Shown here in pieces: positions 61,907 to 64,000 of a stretch of DNA of 64,000 nucleotides. The DNA comes from Mycolicibacterium cosmeticum (GTDB lineage: Bacteria; Actinomycetota; Actinomycetes; Mycobacteriales; Mycobacteriaceae). The notes under the pieces are model-generated. The model saw only the letters and a program-made list of their open reading frames with translations. It made no database searches and was not told where the DNA came from. Position 1 is the first letter of the stretch; every line of letters begins with the position of its first letter. The stretch lies in NCBI GenBank assembly GCA_016197365.1, contig JACPVS010000013.1, positions 1-64,000 on the forward strand, in the 5' to 3' direction. Made by a program: the position numbers and the translations under genes.

Positions 61907-64000
61907 CTAGGCGAAGGCCTCCACGGGCGGGCAGGAGCACACCAGGTTGCGGTCACCGTACGCCGCATCGATGCGCCGCACCGGCGGCCACACCTTCGGC
62001 CGGAAACCCTTGCCCAGCGGGTAGGCGGCCTGTTCCCGGGTGTACGGGTGCGACCACTCCTCGGTCAGCAAGCTCTCCGCGGTGTGCGGCGCACCGCGCA
62101 GCGGATTGTCCTCGGCGGGCCACACCCCGGAGCCGACCTTGTCGATCTCGGCGCGGATGGCGATCATCGCGTCGCAGAACGCGTCCACCTCGGCCAGGCT
62201 CTCACTCTCGGTCGGTTCGACCATCAGCGTGCCCGCCACCGGGAAGCTCATGGTCGGGGCGTGGAAACCGAAGTCGGCCAACCGCTTTGCGACGTCATCG
62301 ACGGTCACACCGGTGGTCTTGGTGATGGTGGTCAGATCCAGGATGCACTCGTGGGCCACCATGCCGTTCTCACCGGTGTAGAGCACCGGGTAGTACTCGT
62401 CGAGCCGGCGCGCGATGTAGTTGGCCGACGCGATCGCCGTCAGCGACGCCTTGCGCAGGCCGACCCCACCCATCATCCGGATGTAGGCCCACGTGATCGG
62501 CAGGATGGACGCCGAACCGTACGGTGCCGCCGACACGGTGTAGGTGTCGGTGAGTTCGGCGGCCAGCGGGTGCCCCGGCAGGTACGGCGCCAGATGCGAG
62601 CGCACCGCCACCGGACCCACGCCCGGACCGCCACCGCCATGCGGGATGCAGAACGTCTTGTGCAGGTTCAGGTGGCTGACGTCGCCACCGAACCGGCCCG
62701 GCCGGGCCAGCCCGACCAGTGCGTTGAGGTTGGCGCCGTCGATGTAGACCTGACCGCCGGCGTCGTGGGTGGCCGCGCAGATCTCGGCCACGTCGTGCTC
62801 GTACACGCCGTGGGTGGACGGGTAGGTGATCATCAGCGCGGCAAGGCTTTCCGCGTGCTGGTCAATCTTCGCGCGCAGGTCGTCGAGGTCGACGTCCCCG
62901 TTGGCGCGACACCCGACCACCACGACCCGCATGCCCGCCAGGGCGGCCGACGCGGCATTGGTGCCGTGGGCACTGGACGGGATCAGGCACACGTCGCGCT
63001 GACTCTGGCCGCGCTCGGCGTGATAGGCCTGGATGGCCAGCAGCCCGGCGTACTCCCCCTGCGAGCCCGCGTTGGGCTGCAGCGAGATCTCGTCATAGCC
63101 GGTCAGGGACGTCAGCCAGTCCCGCAGGTCGGCGATCAACGTGCGCAGGCCCGGGGTGTCCGAGACCGGTCCGAACGGGTGCTGCCGCGCGAACTCCGGC
63201 CAGGTGATGGGTTCCATCTCCGCGGCCGCGTTCAGCTTCATCGTGCACGAACCCAGCGGGATCATCGTGCGGTCCAGGGCCAGGTCCTTGTCGGCGAGCG
63301 AACGCAGGTAGCGCATCATCTCGGTCTCGGTGCGATACCGGGTGAAGGCCGGGTGCGTGAGGAAGTCGGTGGTGCGGTTCTCGATGTCCGGCGCCGACGC
63401 GTCCGCGCGAGCAACTCCGAATGACGCCAGCACGGCGTCCACATGCGCCTCGGTCGTGGCCTCGTCGCAGGCGATCGACACATGGTCGGCATCCACCCGC
63501 CACAGGTTGAGCCCGCGGCCCTTGGCCGCGGCCACGACCTCGTCGGCGCGGCCCGGCACCCGCGCCAGCACCGTGTCAAAGAAGGTGTCGTGCACCAGCG
63601 CGTCGCCGAGGGCGCCGGCGATCGTCGCGGCCCGGTGGTGCACCCGGCGCGCGATCACCGCGAGCCCCTCGGCGCCGTGATAGCTGGCGTACATGGCGGC
63701 CATCACCGCGAGCAGCACCTGGGCGGTGCAGATGTTGCTGGTGGCCTTGTCCCGGCGGATGTGCTGTTCGCGGGTCTGCAGCGACAGCCGGTAGGCCGGG
63801 TTGCCGTCCGCGTCTTGCGAGACGCCGACGAGGCGGCCAGGGAGCTGGCGGGCGTGCTTGGTGTGCACCGCAAGGTAGCCGGCGTGCGGGCCACCGAAGC
63901 CCATCGGCACCCCGAATCGCTGGGTGGTGCCGAACGCGACGTCGGCGCCGATCTCCCCGGGCGGGGCGGTCAGGGTGAGCGCCAGCAGGTCGGCACCGAC
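61907..64000 (-). CDS. gcvP: Glycine dehydrogenase (decarboxylating), P protein, C-terminal part
   Basis: A partial gene cut by the window end: 698 codons of a protein that is about 950 residues in the family. The C-terminal PLP half shows the segment [21 protein letters not shown] with the cofactor Lys, and the conserved [13 protein letters not shown] and [11 protein letters not shown]. In-frame coding continues to base 64000. It decarboxylates glycine and transfers the aminomethyl group to lipoylated H protein. It is the gcvB gene of M. tuberculosis (Rv1832). The start is beyond the window. Confidence 0.97.
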   Translation of the reverse strand, partial: VGADLLALTLTAPPGEIGADVAFGTTQRFGVPMGFGGPHAGYLAVHTKHARQLPGRLVGVSQDADGNPAYRLSLQTREQHIRRDKATSNICTAQVLLAVMAAMYASYHGAEGLAVIARRVHHRAATIAGALGDALVHDTFFDTVLARVPGRADEVVAAAKGRGLNLWRVDADHVSIACDEATTEAHVDAVLASFGVARADASAPDIENRTTDFLTHPAFTRYRTETEMMRYLRSLADKDLALDRTMIPLGSCTMKLNAAAEMEPITWPEFARQHPFGPVSDTPGLRTLIADLRDWLTSLTGYDEISLQPNAGSQGEYAGLLAIQAYHAERGQSQRDVCLIPSSAHGTNAASAALAGMRVVVVGCRANGDVDLDDLRAKIDQHAESLAALMITYPSTHGVYEHDVAEICAATHDAGGQVYIDGANLNALVGLARPGRFGGDVSHLNLHKTFCIPHGGGGPGVGPVAVRSHLAPYLPGHPLAAELTDTYTVSAAPYGSASILPITWAYIRMMGGVGLRKASLTAIASANYIARRLDEYYPVLYTGENGMVAHECILDLTTITKTTGVTVDDVAKRLADFGFHAPTMSFPVAGTLMVEPTESESLAEVDAFCDAMIAIRAEIDKVGSGVWPAEDNPLRGAPHTAESLLTEEWSHPYTREQAAYPLGKGFRPKVWPPVRRIDAAYGDRNLVCSCPPVEAFA

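Overview
The window is a high-GC stretch of a non-tuberculous, probably rapidly growing, Mycobacterium (Mycolicibacterium). Gene content and order match the M. tuberculosis Rv1832-Rv1867 neighbourhood in reverse orientation: gcvB, Rv1836c, glcB, Rv1841c-Rv1842c, guaB1, gnd1, Rv1845c-Rv1846c (M56 peptidase/BlaI), Rv1847, ureABCFGD, ndh, Rv1855c, Rv1856c, modBC, apa, Rv1861, Rv1863c, Rv1867. Antigen 85, a mycolate-associated secreted protein, is present, as is lon, which M. tuberculosis lacks. No rRNA, tRNA, CRISPR array, prophage or insertion sequence was seen.

Layout. 1-5 kb: an unassigned two-repeat protein with a Bfd-type ferredoxin, an enoyl-CoA hydratase/EthD-like pair, an FUSC exporter and a thioesterase with a KstR-type operator. 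5.2-9.8 kb: a GntR-controlled nitrogen-scavenging operon (allophanate hydrolase, biuret-hydrolase-like enzyme, NCS2 permease). 9.8-15.9 kb: cupin, TetR/membrane-protein pair, TPR protein, deaminase and GH13 glycosidase. 15.9-19.5 kb: an adenylyl-cyclase-like receptor overlapping an MscS channel with a cyclic-nucleotide-binding domain. 19.5-31.1 kb: antigen 85, redox enzymes, membrane proteins, lon, an F420-type oxidoreductase, a GlxA regulator next to an HD hydrolase and an MBL hydrolase, and three small enzymes. 31-64 kb: the conserved Rv1867-to-gcvB block, with molybdate transport, respiration (ndh), urease, an iron-responsive gene, the BlaI/M56 pair, gnd, guaB1, CNNM/CorC proteins, two secreted esterases, malate synthase and the glycine cleavage P protein, which is cut by the window edge.

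Themes. Nitrogen acquisition appears twice: biuret to allophanate to ammonia, and urease with UreF/UreG/UreD but no UreE. Several intergenic regions carry convincing operators: a KstR box, two IdeR boxes, an MtrA-type direct repeat before antigen 85, and palindromes at divergent promoters. Three unusually long near-perfect hairpins fill intergenic gaps, and short dispersed or tandem repeats sit in or next to reading frames. The cyclase/MscS pair is the most interesting module because both cAMP-related domains look degenerate.
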